From positions 2,666,001-2,730,000 of the forward strand of contig NZ_CP102096.1 in NCBI RefSeq assembly GCF_024582835.1: a stretch of 64,000 nucleotides of DNA. Direction: 5' to 3'. The notes beneath the pieces are model-generated. The model searched no databases, had not been told where the DNA came from, and worked only from the letters and a program-made list of their open reading frames with translations. Below, one piece after another: positions 50,466 to 60,792 of this stretch (positions are counted from its first letter, which is position 1; the number at the start of each line of letters is the position of its first letter). The stretch comes from Vibrio japonicus (lineage in GTDB: Bacteria; Pseudomonadota; Gammaproteobacteria; Enterobacterales; Vibrionaceae). Made by a program: the position numbers and the translations under genes.

Positions 50466-52100
50466 CTATCGACGATAAGCTCGCCAACTAAGCAGCCAAA
50501 ATGTGACACCACCAATAGCGCTTGCCATTGAAAGCTGCTCAAACGTTGTGTTGACCAATATTGCCGAGCATACGACCAATGTGGCACCAACACCAAACAA
50601 AAATTTTCCTGTCGCCTGCTGACGCTTGCTCGCTCGATAACCTTGGTACAGTTGATCCATACGCTGGTTCATCATTTTGCCCTGGCGCAAGCTATCATAA
50701 AGGAGTTCAGGTAGCTCAGGTAATTTCTCAGCCCAAAATGGTGCTCGGTCTTTCACCGCGTTGATCACCGCTTTTGGCCCAACCTGATTCATCATCCACT
50801 CTTCAAGAAATGGCTTGGCCGTTTCCCACAAGTCGAGCTGTGGATAGAGCTGACGACCCAATCCTTCGACATAGAGTAACGTTTTTTGCAACAGAACCAG
50901 CTGAGGCTGAACCTCCATATTGAATCGGCGCGCAGTGTTAAACAGGTTCAACAGCACATGGCCAAACGAAATTTCACACAGCGGCTTAGCAAAGATCGGC
51001 TCACACACAATGCGAATCGCAAATTCAAATTCATCGATGTTTGTTTCACGTGGAACCCATCCTGATTCGACATGCAATTCAGCAACGCGGCGATAGTCAC
51101 GATTGAAAAACGCGAGGAAGTTTTCCGCTAAGTAGCGTTTATCTTCGCTATTCAATGTGCCAACAATGCCACAGTCCAAACCAATCCATTGAGGGTTTTC
51201 TGGGTGCTTACGTTCAACAAACACATTGCCAGGATGCATGTCTGCGTGGAAAAAGCTATCTCGAAACACCTGTGTAAAGAACACACTCACGCCACGTTCA
51301 GCCAACAACTTCATGTTGGTGCCGTTTGCTCGCAAACCTTCAATATCAGAGACTTGGATGCCATATATTCGCTCAGAAACCATGACAGTTTTATTACTGA
51401 AGTCAGAAATAACTTCAGGAACATAAAGTTCTTCGCTACCTTCGAAGTTTCGTCTTAGCTGGATAGCATTGGCCGCTTCACGGCGTAAGTCCAACTCATC
51501 AAGCAGTGTTTTCTCGTACTCTCGTACCACTTCGACAGGCTTTAAACGACGTGCTTCAGGAAGCGCTTTGGCGACTATACGCGCCATGCGGTACATCAGT
51601 TTTAGATCTGCATCAATGACTGGGCGAATATCTGGCCTGATAACCTTTAATACTACTTCTTGGTTAGTCGATTTGAGCGTCGCGGTATGCACTTGGGCAA
51701 TGGAAGCGGACGCCAATGGCTTGATATCAAAATCGTTGAACCAGTTTTCCAATGGTCCACCGAGCGCCAGCTCGATTTGCTCTTTCGCCAGGTGGCCATC
51801 AAAGGGAGAGACTTGGTCTTGTAACAAAGCCAATGGATCAGCAATGTGTGGCGGAAACAAATCGCGTCGTGTCGACATCATTTGTCCAAATTTAATCCAC
51901 ACCGGGCCTAACTCTTGAAGCGCTAAACGTAAACGTTCCCCTAGCGCTTTATCGCTGTGCTTGTTCTTAATCCAAAATAGGCCTTTGCGCGCCAGTAAAG
52001 GGGCTTTAGATAACTGGTGATTTGGCAATAACTCATCAAGGCCGTACTCAAGCTGAACCTTGGTAATGTGGTATAGGCGTTTTAGCTCAGAGAAGGTCAT
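50466..52100 (-). CDS. ubiB: Ubiquinone biosynthesis ATPase-like kinase UbiB
   Basis: ADCK/ABC1-family atypical kinase of 544 residues needed for ubiquinone synthesis. The kinase-like core includes the Ala-rich loop [15 protein letters not shown] near 125-139, [10 protein letters not shown] with the Lys, [13 protein letters not shown] and GLDCGIVG. Two C-terminal transmembrane segments anchor it (about 497-540). It overlaps ubiJ by 4 bases and continues into tatABC. Confidence 0.96.
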   Translation of the reverse strand: MTFSELKRLYHITKVQLEYGLDELLPNHQLSKAPLLARKGLFWIKNKHSDKALGERLRLALQELGPVWIKFGQMMSTRRDLFPPHIADPLALLQDQVSPFDGHLAKEQIELALGGPLENWFNDFDIKPLASASIAQVHTATLKSTNQEVVLKVIRPDIRPVIDADLKLMYRMARIVAKALPEARRLKPVEVVREYEKTLLDELDLRREAANAIQLRRNFEGSEELYVPEVISDFSNKTVMVSERIYGIQVSDIEGLRANGTNMKLLAERGVSVFFTQVFRDSFFHADMHPGNVFVERKHPENPQWIGLDCGIVGTLNSEDKRYLAENFLAFFNRDYRRVAELHVESGWVPRETNIDEFEFAIRIVCEPIFAKPLCEISFGHVLLNLFNTARRFNMEVQPQLVLLQKTLLYVEGLGRQLYPQLDLWETAKPFLEEWMMNQVGPKAVINAVKDRAPFWAEKLPELPELLYDSLRQGKMMNQRMDQLYQGYRASKRQQATGKFLFGVGATLVVCSAILVNTTFEQLSMASAIGGVTFWLLSWRAYRR

Positions 52101-52702
52101 GCGCGCTCCAGAAGCTGATTTAGCTTAGCTTCTACACGGGCAGCGTGGCTCTTTAGCTCATCAACCTGATCACAGAAATGCGCAACTTCCAGCGGCGCTG
52201 GTGCGACTTTCCATTCTTCAGTAATGACTTGAGCAAGATGATTTTGGTGCTTACTCGCCTGAGCCTTAACAAACTGACCAAAGTTCTCAGCACCTTTTAT
52301 GACCGTGTGTGCAACCACATCGCCAGTGACTCGAGATAACCACTCTTCAATATCTGGCTTGCAGTCTGTCATTAATTGGGAAAACTTCTGTGCCAGTTGG
52401 ATATCACCCTCCAGCACCAGCTTGTCTTGTTTGATCAGTTTAGTGATGTTCGATTGGTCACGCAGTTCTGGTAACACTGCAAGGTTTAGCGATAGGTAAC
52501 AATCTGGCTCACCTTCGTAATTAGCCAATACATCGATCTGCTGGCTAAATACAAACGTCAGAGTTTTATTGATTTCTTTAAGATGAACCTGAATCACCTG
52601 CCCTTTAAGACGAGCTAAACGACGACCCAATTCAGGATCGTCTTTGATTAAGGTATTCAGAGATGTTTCGACTACCGCCGTTACAAGAGGGTCAAATGGC
52701 AT
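52097..52702 (-). CDS. ubiJ: Ubiquinone biosynthesis accessory factor UbiJ
   Basis: SCP2-type lipid-binding protein of 201 residues that scaffolds the Ubi hydroxylation complex with UbiK. SCP2 domain spans about 15-115 ([35 protein letters not shown]), and the C-terminus is a coiled coil ([22 protein letters not shown]). It sits between ubiE and ubiB, the standard gene order, overlapping ubiB by 4 bases. Confidence 0.94.
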   Translation of the reverse strand: MPFDPLVTAVVETSLNTLIKDDPELGRRLARLKGQVIQVHLKEINKTLTFVFSQQIDVLANYEGEPDCYLSLNLAVLPELRDQSNITKLIKQDKLVLEGDIQLAQKFSQLMTDCKPDIEEWLSRVTGDVVAHTVIKGAENFGQFVKAQASKHQNHLAQVITEEWKVAPAPLEVAHFCDQVDELKSHAARVEAKLNQLLERA

Positions 52703-52714
52703 AACGCTTCTACC

Positions 52715-53497
52715 TTAGAACTTGTAACCACGGTGCAGAGCAACAATACCGCCAGTGAGGTTGTAGTAATTGGTTTTCTCGAAACCCGCTTCTTCCATCA
52801 TCCCTTTCAGTGTTTCTTGGTCAGGGTGCATACGAATAGATTCCGCTAGGTAACGGTAGCTTTCTGCATCATTTGCCACCAACTCGCCTATTTTTGGTAG
52901 CAAGTGGAACGAATAAGCATCATAAATTTTTGATAGTGGCTCTAACACTGGCTTCGAGAATTCAAGTACTAGTAAACGACCACCAGGCTTTAACACGCGA
53001 AACATTGAACGCAGTGCTTTGTCTTTGTCGGTTACGTTACGCAAACAGAAACTGATGGTAATCGCGTCAAAGTAGTCATCTGGGAAAGGCAGTTCTTCAG
53101 CGTTGGCCTGAACGTAATGCACGTTGCCAACGATGCCGCTATCACGCAACTTATCACGGCCCACATTGAGCATTGAGTTGTTGATGTCAGCAAGAATGAC
53201 ATGGCCTTTCTCACCGACAATACGTGAGAATTTAGCGGTTAAGTCACCCGTGCCGCCACCAAGGTCTAGGACACGTTGGCCAGGACGAACACCACTACAA
53301 TCGATCGTAAAGCGCTTCCATAGACGATGAATACCGCCCGACATCAAATCGTTCATGATGTCGTATTTTGCTGCGACAGAGTGGAAAACTTCTGCCACTT
53401 TCTCGACTTTCTGTTCTTTTGCTACGGTGGTGAAACCAAAGTGCGTTGTTTCACTCGATTCTATGGCTGTGTTCGATTGCACGCTTGTATCCGTCAT
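52715..53497 (-). CDS. ubiE: Ubiquinone/menaquinone C-methyltransferase UbiE
   Basis: SAM-dependent methyltransferase of 260 residues that methylates demethylmenaquinol and the ubiquinone ring. Start at ATG 53497 with AGAGGAAA upstream; a 16-codon extension lacks a site. Motifs: [63 protein letters not shown] and LLVLEFSKP. First gene of the ubiE-ubiJ-ubiB-tatABC run. Confidence 0.96.
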   Translation of the reverse strand: MTDTSVQSNTAIESSETTHFGFTTVAKEQKVEKVAEVFHSVAAKYDIMNDLMSGGIHRLWKRFTIDCSGVRPGQRVLDLGGGTGDLTAKFSRIVGEKGHVILADINNSMLNVGRDKLRDSGIVGNVHYVQANAEELPFPDDYFDAITISFCLRNVTDKDKALRSMFRVLKPGGRLLVLEFSKPVLEPLSKIYDAYSFHLLPKIGELVANDAESYRYLAESIRMHPDQETLKGMMEEAGFEKTNYYNLTGGIVALHRGYKF

Positions 53498-53554
53498 GAT
53501 GTTTCCTCTATAAGCAGTGCGAATGAATATATACGGCCTGTGCACTGCGGGCGA

Positions 53555-55105
53555 TTAGTTTACTTTATCCTCAGCCGGATGTCTTTCTGCGAGCGAATCA
53601 TTTTCACGCAATGTGTTGTTTTCTGTGAGCCCATCATAGTTGGCCATATCGGTCAGATTAGCTGAAATCGGGCGCTTTACTTCGACACCGAGTTGCTTGA
53701 AGCTCTCCGCTTGGCGAATCACATTGCCGCGTCCTGTCGCCAATTTATTCATCGCACCTTGATAGCTTTGATTGGCTCGGTCTAACGCGCCTCCCAAACT
53801 CTCCATATCATCCACAAACAAACGCAGCTTATCGTAGAGTTTACTTGCGCGATCAGCGATCACTTGCGCGTTTTGGTTTTGGCGATCGTTGCGCCACAAA
53901 TTGTCGATGGTACGTAGTGCCACCAGCAATGTAGTTGGGCTAACCAAAATTATGTTCTGTTCCATCGCATCCTTCACCAAGCTCGGGTCTGCTTGAATTG
54001 CAACCTGAAACGCTGGCTCGACCGGAATGAACATCAGTACGTAGTCTAAACTCTGAATGCCTTTAAGCTGATGGTAGTCTTTTTGTGATAATCCTTTGAT
54101 GTGGGCACGCAATGAAAGTAAGTGGTCACTTAACGCTTTATCCCTGTGGGTATCAGTTTCCGCATTGAAATAACGTTCATACGCGACCAAGGCAACTTTA
54201 GAGTCGACAACCACTTGTTTGTCTTGGGGTAAGTGAACAATCACATCGGGCTGGTAGCGCTTACCCGCCTCGTTCTGCAAGCTGACTTGCGTTTGGTATT
54301 CGTGACCTTCTCGCAAACCGGATTCAGCTAGCACGCGAGCCAATACCACCTCACCCCAATTACCCTGCTGTTTGTTGTCTCCCTTTAGTGCTTGAGTCAG
54401 GTTTACTGCTTCTCGCGTCATCTGCTCATTCAACCGCTGCAAATTTTTCAGCTCATGCACCAAGGTATGACGCTCTTTGGCTTCAACGGTAAAGCTGTCG
54501 TTTACTTGTTTCTTAAAGCCTTCCAACTGCTCTTTTAGTGGACTAAGCAGCCCTTCTAAACTTTGGCGGTTCTGTTGGTCAACTTTGGCGGTTTTTGTTT
54601 CAAATAGTTGGTTAGCCAAATGCTCAAATTGCTGCTTTAAACGCTCTTCTGCTTTTTCCAGCAGTTCCAGCTTCTCTTTGTTGGCTTTATTTTCTTGCTC
54701 GTGTCGCGCTTCTTGTTCTCTCAGTTGTGCTTCTAGTTGCGATTTCTGCTCACGAACCCGATTCAGATTATCGGCGTATTGCTGTCGTTCTTGTTTTACC
54801 GCTTCGAAATAGCGCAGTTTTTCCATCACAGCCATCATTTTACCGTGCAACTGCTTTGACTCGTACGCCTCTTTATCACGCTCGGTATCAAGTTCATCCA
54901 ATTCTTGCTGGGCTTGCTTGAGTTCTTCTTGCAGTTGATTGATTTGGTTATTAGCAAGCTGCTGATTTGATACAAGCTGCTGCTCCATAAGCTGATGACT
55001 AAACTGCATTTTTTGCTTTATCCACCAGCCCACACCCAACCCACTTAAAACAGCTCCACTCAACGCGCTGACGATCAAGCCCTGATTCTCAAGAATCCAT
55101 TGCAT
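53555..55105 (-). CDS. rmuC: DNA recombination protein RmuC
   Basis: Protein of 516 residues with one N-terminal membrane helix (GLIVSALSGAVLSGLGVGWWI), a long coiled coil (about 30-190, Gln/Glu-rich) and a nuclease-like RmuC domain: LKGDNKQQGNWGEVVLARVLAESGL, YQPDVIVHLPQDKQVVVDSKVAL, VEPAFQVAI and ILVSPTTLLVALRTI. In E. coli RmuC limits inversions at short repeats. It lies 57 bases upstream of ubiE on the same strand. Confidence 0.93.
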   Translation of the reverse strand: MQWILENQGLIVSALSGAVLSGLGVGWWIKQKMQFSHQLMEQQLVSNQQLANNQINQLQEELKQAQQELDELDTERDKEAYESKQLHGKMMAVMEKLRYFEAVKQERQQYADNLNRVREQKSQLEAQLREQEARHEQENKANKEKLELLEKAEERLKQQFEHLANQLFETKTAKVDQQNRQSLEGLLSPLKEQLEGFKKQVNDSFTVEAKERHTLVHELKNLQRLNEQMTREAVNLTQALKGDNKQQGNWGEVVLARVLAESGLREGHEYQTQVSLQNEAGKRYQPDVIVHLPQDKQVVVDSKVALVAYERYFNAETDTHRDKALSDHLLSLRAHIKGLSQKDYHQLKGIQSLDYVLMFIPVEPAFQVAIQADPSLVKDAMEQNIILVSPTTLLVALRTIDNLWRNDRQNQNAQVIADRASKLYDKLRLFVDDMESLGGALDRANQSYQGAMNKLATGRGNVIRQAESFKQLGVEVKRPISANLTDMANYDGLTENNTLRENDSLAERHPAEDKVN

Positions 55106-55273
55106 AATAAAGGTTTAACTCTCTTTCTAGATATTGATTTAATGGTATTTTACCACTGGATAAATGTCCAGTTTGTCGGCTAGATATCGAACAGATAGAC
55201 TAGGCTCACCGTATTCTGTCCCATTTTCTTTCGGGTAAGGGATTTCACCCATCTGGTTTATGCAAGGAGCATT

Positions 55274-56179
55274 ATGAACGAACGTCGCGCGTTAGGGTTT
55301 GGCCTGTCGGCCGTACTCTTGTGGTCTACCGTAGCTACGGCCTTCAAACTCACATTGGCAGAGTTTACCCCTATTCAAATGCTGACCATCGCAAGCATAG
55401 TGTCTGCGATAACCCTCACTGTGATTTGTGCTGTGCGGGGAAAGCTGTCTTCAGTTCCGAGTACCTTCTTGTCCAATCCCTGGTACTACCTACTGCTTGG
55501 TCTGATCAACCCTCTCGCTTACTACATGATTCTGTTTAAGGCATACGATTTACTGCCCGCTTCACAAGCTCAAGCCATTAACTACAGTTGGGCCATCACC
55601 TTAACCCTGATGGCAGCGCTATTTTTAGGGCAAAAGATCCGTAAGCAAGACTGGGTAGCCTGTTCTCTAAGTTACTTTGGCGTGATCGTCATTGCGACTA
55701 AAGGTGACATCCTTGGACTCAACTTTGAGAGCCCACTTGGGGTGGGGTTAGCTTTGATCTCAACACTGCTTTGGGCGGGTTACTGGATTCTCAATGCGAA
55801 GAACAAAGCCGATCCGATTGTCGCGGTTTTGCTCGGCTTTCTCGTTGCAATACCATTCGCAATTGGGATCAGTCTCTATGAGGGCGCGGCTTGGAACCAT
55901 ATTTCACCGAAAGGCTGGTTTGCAGTGACCTACGTGGGTTTATTTGAAATGGGCGTGACCTTCGTGCTGTGGCTATCGGCATTAAAGCTCACCCAAAATA
56001 CGGCTCGCATTAGTAATCTTATCTTCGCTTCGCCATTTATCTCTTTAGTGCTACTGGCTACCATTATCGGTGAAGATATCCATCCGACGACTTTGATTGG
56101 ACTGGTGTTAATTATTGGCGGACTCGTGATCCAACAGATCAAATTTCGCAAAAAAGATCTCTCGCAAACTGCCAGTTAA
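55274..56179 (+). CDS. DMT (EamA) family transporter
   Basis: Inner-membrane protein of 301 residues with ten predicted transmembrane segments in two EamA repeats (about 5-135 and 155-290). Starts MNERRALGFGLSAVLLWSTVATAFKLTL; the second repeat has ALISTLLWAGYWILNAKN. Substrate unknown. GGAG-type site 8 bases upstream. Confidence 0.88.
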   Translation: MNERRALGFGLSAVLLWSTVATAFKLTLAEFTPIQMLTIASIVSAITLTVICAVRGKLSSVPSTFLSNPWYYLLLGLINPLAYYMILFKAYDLLPASQAQAINYSWAITLTLMAALFLGQKIRKQDWVACSLSYFGVIVIATKGDILGLNFESPLGVGLALISTLLWAGYWILNAKNKADPIVAVLLGFLVAIPFAIGISLYEGAAWNHISPKGWFAVTYVGLFEMGVTFVLWLSALKLTQNTARISNLIFASPFISLVLLATIIGEDIHPTTLIGLVLIIGGLVIQQIKFRKKDLSQTAS

Positions 56180-56228
56180 CACACTCGCAACAAACGCGAT
56201 ATTTCTTCATGCTTACCAAAATGAGCGC

Positions 56229-56259
56229 CAAAAAAATGCCGGTTCATCCGGCATTTTTT
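56229..56259. terminator. Bidirectional terminator
   Basis: Twelve-pair stem AAAAAATGCCGG/CCGGCATTTTTT with a five-base loop, between convergent genes. Confidence 0.93.
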
Positions 56260-56277
56260 ATAACCTGCTATCGGGTT

Positions 56278-57471
56278 CTATACCCTCTGCCCTGCAACAA
56301 AACCGGAGCTCCAGCACCACTGGAAGTTGTAACCGCCCAGCCAGCCAGTAACATCCATGACTTCACCAATGAAATAGAGCCCTTGGACGTTTTTACACTC
56401 CATGGTTTTTGAAGATAAATGGTCTGTATCTACGCCACCTAATGTTACTTCTGCTGTTCGGTAACCTTCTGTGCCATTTGGTGCGATGTGCCAGCTTTCT
56501 AGCACCTCTGTCACCGCTTTAAGTTGCTTAGGCCCAAATTGCTTAAGCGGTTTGTCTTCAAGCACTTTTCGATCTATCAGCACTTCAACCAAACGTTTTG
56601 GCAGCACTTTGGATAGTGTGTTTTTCAGTGTTTGATTCGGGTGTTTTTCCAGAGAACGAGCCAATAACTCATCAACGTCTACTTCAGGCACCAGATTGAT
56701 ATTCACTTTCTCACCCGGCTTCCAGTAAGACGAGATTTGCAGTACTGACGGACCTGATAAACCACGGTGGGTAAAAAGCAGCGCTTCTTTAAAGACCTTA
56801 TTGTTTTCTGATTTGATCTCGACCGGAATCGCGATACCCGAAAGTTCAGCGAAATCTTCTTTGTCTTCTTTATGCAAAGTAAACGGCACTAAGCCTGCAG
56901 TGGTTGGCAATATTGGCAAACCAAACTGCTCAGCAATTTTATAACCAAATGGTGTCGCACCGAGTTTTGGCATTGATAAACCACCCGTCGCGACAACGAG
57001 CGACTCACATTCGATCACATCGGTATTCGAATGAAGAACAAAACCCGCATCTGTTTTCTCAATATGGTGGATATCTTGCTTGTAACGCTGTTCGACCGTC
57101 GGTAAATCGCACTCGGCCATCAACATTTTTACGATGTCTTTGGAGTCACACTCACCAACGCAGAACAGCTGGCCGTGGTCACGCTCTTCAAAATCAATTC
57201 CATGTTTGTAAATCATCGAAATGAAGTCCCAGTTGGTATACTGAGCCAGCGCTGATTTTACGAAATGTGGGTTGCTACAAAGGTAATTCTTAGCTGTCAC
57301 GTCATTGTTTGTGAAGTTACAACGCCCACCACCAGAAATTAGAATTTTACGACCAGGCTTTTTCGCATGGTCCAGAACTAGGACTCTACGGCCTCGCTTA
57401 CCGGCTTCTGCCGCGCACATTAAACCCGCAGCGCCTGCTCCGATGATGACAACGTCAAACTTTTCTGTCAT
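56278..57471 (-). CDS. yhiN: BaiN/YhiN-family FAD-dependent oxidoreductase
   Basis: Flavoprotein of 397 residues. Dinucleotide-binding motif VVIIGAGAAGLMCAAEAGKRG at 7-27; family signatures PGRKILISGGGRCNFTN, SLVVATGGLSMPKLGATPFGY and GEVMDVTGWLGGYNFQWCWSSG near the C-terminus. The physiological reaction is unknown. It is grouped with uspB and uspA as in E. coli. Confidence 0.9.
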   Translation of the reverse strand: MTEKFDVVIIGAGAAGLMCAAEAGKRGRRVLVLDHAKKPGRKILISGGGRCNFTNNDVTAKNYLCSNPHFVKSALAQYTNWDFISMIYKHGIDFEERDHGQLFCVGECDSKDIVKMLMAECDLPTVEQRYKQDIHHIEKTDAGFVLHSNTDVIECESLVVATGGLSMPKLGATPFGYKIAEQFGLPILPTTAGLVPFTLHKEDKEDFAELSGIAIPVEIKSENNKVFKEALLFTHRGLSGPSVLQISSYWKPGEKVNINLVPEVDVDELLARSLEKHPNQTLKNTLSKVLPKRLVEVLIDRKVLEDKPLKQFGPKQLKAVTEVLESWHIAPNGTEGYRTAEVTLGGVDTDHLSSKTMECKNVQGLYFIGEVMDVTGWLGGYNFQWCWSSGFVAGQRV

Positions 57472-57496
57472 GACAACTTCTCAAAGTAAAACCAAT

Positions 57497-57526
57497 AAAA
57501 AAGGATGTGCATATAGCACATCCTTT
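57497..57526 (-). terminator. Terminator after uspB
   Basis: Stem GGATGTGC/GCACATCC (57503-57510 with 57516-57523) with a T-run on the minus strand. Confidence 0.85.
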
Positions 57527-57578
57527 GCAAATTAAGCCGCTATTCTATCGGTAATCTCGCTGCTTGCCAATTCACCAA

Positions 57579-57902
57579 TCAGAGAATTAGCGCTGCGAAA
57601 AGCGTAACGGCGAGTAAAGACGTAGAGAGGACAAACAGCTCTCGGACACGTTCACACTTGCCAGTAAAAATTTCATCATGATGGTGATGGTATTCTTTAC
57701 TCTTCAAGTAATGATAGAGTCGAACCTGTTTGGTGACATTGCCATGCGTGGTAAAAAAGCCATTTCCATCAACTTGTTGGTAAAGCAATGGATGGGCTTC
57801 CCGCATAATATAAATGAGAGAACGAAGCGCCGTCAGGTATCTCGCAATATTGACGATAGTGACCAGCATTAGCACAAATAGAATGGTATCGGCATTGATC
57901 AT
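57579..57902 (-). CDS. uspB: Universal stress protein B
   Basis: Small membrane protein of 107 residues (E. coli UspB 111). Two transmembrane helices: an N-terminal one ([21 protein letters not shown]) and a C-terminal one ([19 protein letters not shown]). The middle has the UspB pattern [29 protein letters not shown]. In E. coli it is a stationary-phase, sigma-S-controlled ethanol-tolerance factor. It lies next to ftnA and uspA. Confidence 0.93.
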   Translation of the reverse strand: MINADTILFVLMLVTIVNIARYLTALRSLIYIMREAHPLLYQQVDGNGFFTTHGNVTKQVRLYHYLKSKEYHHHHDEIFTGKCERVRELFVLSTSLLAVTLFAALIL

Positions 57903-57977
57903 CTTTTCCTCCCTACATCTTCGCTTTGATGCCCAGAAGAAAAAGACGATCTTACTTAACTCGTCTTTCGCTGAAAG

Positions 57978-58505
57978 TTATTCAGCAGGGGCATCCATTA
58001 CAGAAGATGAACCTTCTTTTGCTAGAGCCGCCAGATCTTTATCGATAAAGAACAACGCTTTGCCATCTTCACCAACCAGTTCTAGCTTATCTAAAATCCC
58101 TTTAAATAACTTCTCTTCCTCGTGCTGCTCAGCAACGTACCACTGCAAGAAGTTGAAAGTTGAGTAGTCTTGAGATGTAAACGCGAGGTGAGCAAGCTTA
58201 TTGATTTTGGCCGTAATCATTTGCTCGTGCTCGTACGTTTCACGGAATACTTCGCCAAGACTTACAAATTCATGTTTTGGTGCTTCAATCGCACCCAAAA
58301 TTGGCATTGATCCGGTCTCACTCACATAGGTGAACAGACGTTGCATGTGCTCCATTTCTTCTACGGCATGCACTCGTAAAAACTCTGCTGCACCTTCAAA
58401 ACCTTTGTCTTCACACCAAGCACTCATTTGTAAGTATAGATTGGATGAGAAAAATTCGAGATTAATTTGCTCATTCAATTGTTCAACCATTGCTTGTGCA
58501 AGCAT
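57978..58505 (-). CDS. ftnA: Non-heme ferritin
   Basis: Iron-storage protein of 175 residues forming 24-mers. Ferroxidase residues are intact: Glu17 region ([17 protein letters not shown]), Glu50 and His53 ([10 protein letters not shown]), Glu94 region and Gln/Glu in [13 protein letters not shown]. No heme site is apparent, so it is FtnA rather than bacterioferritin. In E. coli RyhB/Fur control iron-storage genes, and ryhB is 12 kb away. Confidence 0.96.
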   Translation of the reverse strand: MLAQAMVEQLNEQINLEFFSSNLYLQMSAWCEDKGFEGAAEFLRVHAVEEMEHMQRLFTYVSETGSMPILGAIEAPKHEFVSLGEVFRETYEHEQMITAKINKLAHLAFTSQDYSTFNFLQWYVAEQHEEEKLFKGILDKLELVGEDGKALFFIDKDLAALAKEGSSSVMDAPAE

Positions 58506-58659
58506 TTGCCACTCCTACTAAGTCTATGAACTTAAACTGACTATATCATGACTATAACAATAACACTTTGGCGGCTGAATGTGGATCTGGGATCATAGCA
58601 ACAAAATTTTTTTATCCTTGATGCTAATCTTTAATGAGTTATCTAAAGGAGCTAGCACT

Positions 58660-59085
58660 ATGAGTTATCAACATATTTTGGTTGCGGTCGATCTTACAGA
58701 AGACAGTAAACTTCTTATCGATAAGGCGGTAGCGCTTGCTAAACCGCTGGGCGCAGAAGTGTCATTCGTTCATATCGATGTAAACTATGCGGAACTCTAT
58801 ACTGGATTAATTGATATCAATCTTGCTGAAACTCAGCATCAAGCGATTCAAGCTTCTCAGACGCAGCTGCAAAACTTTGCGGACCATGCAAACTATCCAA
58901 TCAAGCATACCTTGGTCGGTAGTGGTGACCTCGGCAATGAGCTGTGCGAAACCATTCAGGAATTCAATTTTGATCTTGTTGTATGTGGACATCATCAGGA
59001 CTTCTGGAGCAAGCTACTCTCTTCAACAAGACAGCTGATTAACTGCACTCCGGTTGACCTATTGGTCGTGCCACTTAAAGACTGA
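58660..59085 (+). CDS. uspA: Universal stress protein A
   Basis: Cytoplasmic stress protein of 141 residues from ATG 58660 (MSYQHILVAVDLTEDSKLLIDKAV), which has AAAGGAG 8 bases upstream; earlier in-frame starts lack sites. UspA fold with C-terminal FDLVVCGHHQDFWSKLLSSTRQLINCTPVDLLVVPL. The glycine-rich ATP-binding loop of UspF-type proteins is absent, as in E. coli UspA. Divergent from ftnA-uspB. Confidence 0.95.
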   Translation: MSYQHILVAVDLTEDSKLLIDKAVALAKPLGAEVSFVHIDVNYAELYTGLIDINLAETQHQAIQASQTQLQNFADHANYPIKHTLVGSGDLGNELCETIQEFNFDLVVCGHHQDFWSKLLSSTRQLINCTPVDLLVVPLKD

Positions 59086-59141
59086 TAGTCACACAGATTT
59101 CGTATAGACTGCAGAGCAATCATCGATAATGAGTATTAGTT

Positions 59142-60023
59142 ATGGGTTATCTCTCTGCAGTTACGCTCCTGTGGGCGTTCTCTTTCAGCTTGATTGGCGT
59201 TTACCTTGCCGGTCAGGTTGATTCTTGGTTTTCAGTGCTGATGCGAGTTGCATTAGCCAGTGTTGTATTCATTCCTTTCTTAAAATTCAAAGGCGTAGAT
59301 AAGTCTCTGATCGCTAAGTTAATGGTGATTGGTGGATTTCAACTTGGCCTGATGTACTGTTTCTACTACCAATCTTTCCTGCTGCTTTCCGTACCGGAAG
59401 TACTGCTATTTACTGTTTTTACTCCTATCTACGTCACCCTAATCTATGACTTTCTGAAAGGACGTTTTTCACCTTGGTATTTAGTCACAGCAATCATCGC
59501 TGTTGTCGGTGCTGCCTTTATCAAATTTGCAGGGATCAATGAGAACTTTATTTTGGGCTTCTTGGTCGTTCAGGGTGCAAATGTCTGCTTTGCTATCGGT
59601 CAGGTAGGTTACAAATATCTAATGGAGAAGAAGCCTGTCGACCTTCCTCAGCATTCTATTTTTGGTTATTTCTACCTTGGTGCTCTTTGTGTGGCTCTTG
59701 TTGCTTTCGCACTGATGGGGAGTGTAGAAAAGCTACCAACCACCAGCACTCAATGGGGGATCTTGATCTACCTAGGATTAATTGCCTCAGGCTTAGGGTA
59801 CTTCGCTTGGAACAAAGGTGCGACCATGGTCAATGCTGGTGCATTAGCAGTGATGAACAACGCGTTGGTTCCTGCCGGACTTATCGTCAATATTGTTATC
59901 TGGAACCGTGATGTTGACCTGCCACGCTTAGCCATTGGCGGTGCCATCATCATGTTCTCTCTTTGGGTCAATGAAACCTGGGTGAAGAGAAAAGTAGAAG
60001 AGCGTTACAGCTCAGCTAGCTAA
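59142..60023 (+). CDS. DMT-superfamily transporter (EamA, YigM-like)
   Basis: Inner-membrane protein of 293 residues with about ten transmembrane helices. Starts MGYLSAVTLLWAFSFSLIGVYLAGQVDSW; second half has NVCFAIGQVGYKYLMEK and GYFAWNKGATMVNAGALAVMNN. The latter resembles the carboxylate/amino-acid/amine transporter group that includes the biotin importer YigM, but substrate is not established. It is 56 bases after uspA and ends with a strong terminator. Confidence 0.8.
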   Translation: MGYLSAVTLLWAFSFSLIGVYLAGQVDSWFSVLMRVALASVVFIPFLKFKGVDKSLIAKLMVIGGFQLGLMYCFYYQSFLLLSVPEVLLFTVFTPIYVTLIYDFLKGRFSPWYLVTAIIAVVGAAFIKFAGINENFILGFLVVQGANVCFAIGQVGYKYLMEKKPVDLPQHSIFGYFYLGALCVALVAFALMGSVEKLPTTSTQWGILIYLGLIASGLGYFAWNKGATMVNAGALAVMNNALVPAGLIVNIVIWNRDVDLPRLAIGGAIIMFSLWVNETWVKRKVEERYSSAS

Positions 60024-60044
60024 AACAAAAAACTAGCTAAAAAC

Positions 60045-60077
60045 AAAAAACGCTCTCAGACCAGAGAGCGTTTTTTT
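60045..60077. terminator. Terminator between DMT transporter and the 199-residue gene
   Basis: Stem AAAAAACGCTCTC/GAGAGCGTTTTTT with a six-base loop and T7 on plus; also A-rich on the other side, so bidirectional. Confidence 0.92.
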
Positions 60078-60092
60078 ATGTTTCGATTGGGT

Positions 60093-60692
60093 TCAATGCA
60101 CTTTTGATTCACTTTGCGTTTCTAACGGGCTTGGAAGCAAGCTCGCGACATCCATTCTAGCCTCGAGCTTGTTTTCTAACTTTCGCTGATGCTTGAATAG
60201 CTTGTGTTGCTTCTTTGCCAACTTGAGCAGTTTTTTCTGTTGCTTGTAGTACTTTTTCAGCTCCTTTTTCGCTTTCTTCAGCGACTTTTTATTTGAGAGA
60301 TCGATAGATGGTGCATGCGTCTGAACGGTTTCTTTCTTCGCTTCGTACAACGACGTTTCGACTACCGGACGAGCAGACTTTTCTTTTACTCGGTCGATAA
60401 CCCGACGAACCGCTTGCGCTTTGTTTGCATTTTTCGTTTCTACCGCTGCAACAGTTGGCTCAGCTGGTGTTGGTATCGCTTCTGCCAATAAACCACATGC
60501 TCTTTGCTGTTCAATAGGCTTACTCTGGCAGTACTGAGGAGGAATCGCCGCAGGCTTACATAGGGACCCCTTTGAAGCGGATGAGCGAGCACAAGAACGA
60601 CAGACAAATTTAGGCTCGACAACTAAACGATGAATCTCACCAAGGTTATCTGCGATCTGCTTGCGGCTCATCTTACACAGACGTTTCGCCAT
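60093..60692 (-). CDS. Uncharacterised Cys-containing, Lys-rich protein
   Basis: I do not recognise this 199-residue protein. Residues 1-70 contain a Cys set (Cys6, CRSCARSS near 31-38, SLCKP, PPQYCQSK, RACGLL) preceded by a helical segment KMSRKQIADNLGEIHRLV. Residues 130-180 are an extreme lysine-rich helix (KKSLKKAKKELKKYYKQQKKLLKLAKKQHKL in two parts), likely a coiled coil or nucleic-acid-binding tail. No signal peptide or membrane segment. Codon use looks like its neighbours. It sits between the DMT transporter and rsmJ. Confidence 0.75.
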   Translation of the reverse strand: MAKRLCKMSRKQIADNLGEIHRLVVEPKFVCRSCARSSASKGSLCKPAAIPPQYCQSKPIEQQRACGLLAEAIPTPAEPTVAAVETKNANKAQAVRRVIDRVKEKSARPVVETSLYEAKKETVQTHAPSIDLSNKKSLKKAKKELKKYYKQQKKLLKLAKKQHKLFKHQRKLENKLEARMDVASLLPSPLETQSESKVH

Positions 60693-60792
60693 AGTAATAC
60701 TCCAGCTAAGAATACGAATAATTCGTAGTAAGATATACTCTCACTGAAGTTATTAAGCAAGTAGTTAATTAAGTTTTACTGTGCTCTGTGCG

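Noticed and set aside
54477..54812. A Ser/Cys-rich 111-codon frame opposite rmuC
   Set aside because: Low-complexity product caused by the Gln/Glu-rich coiled coil on the real strand.
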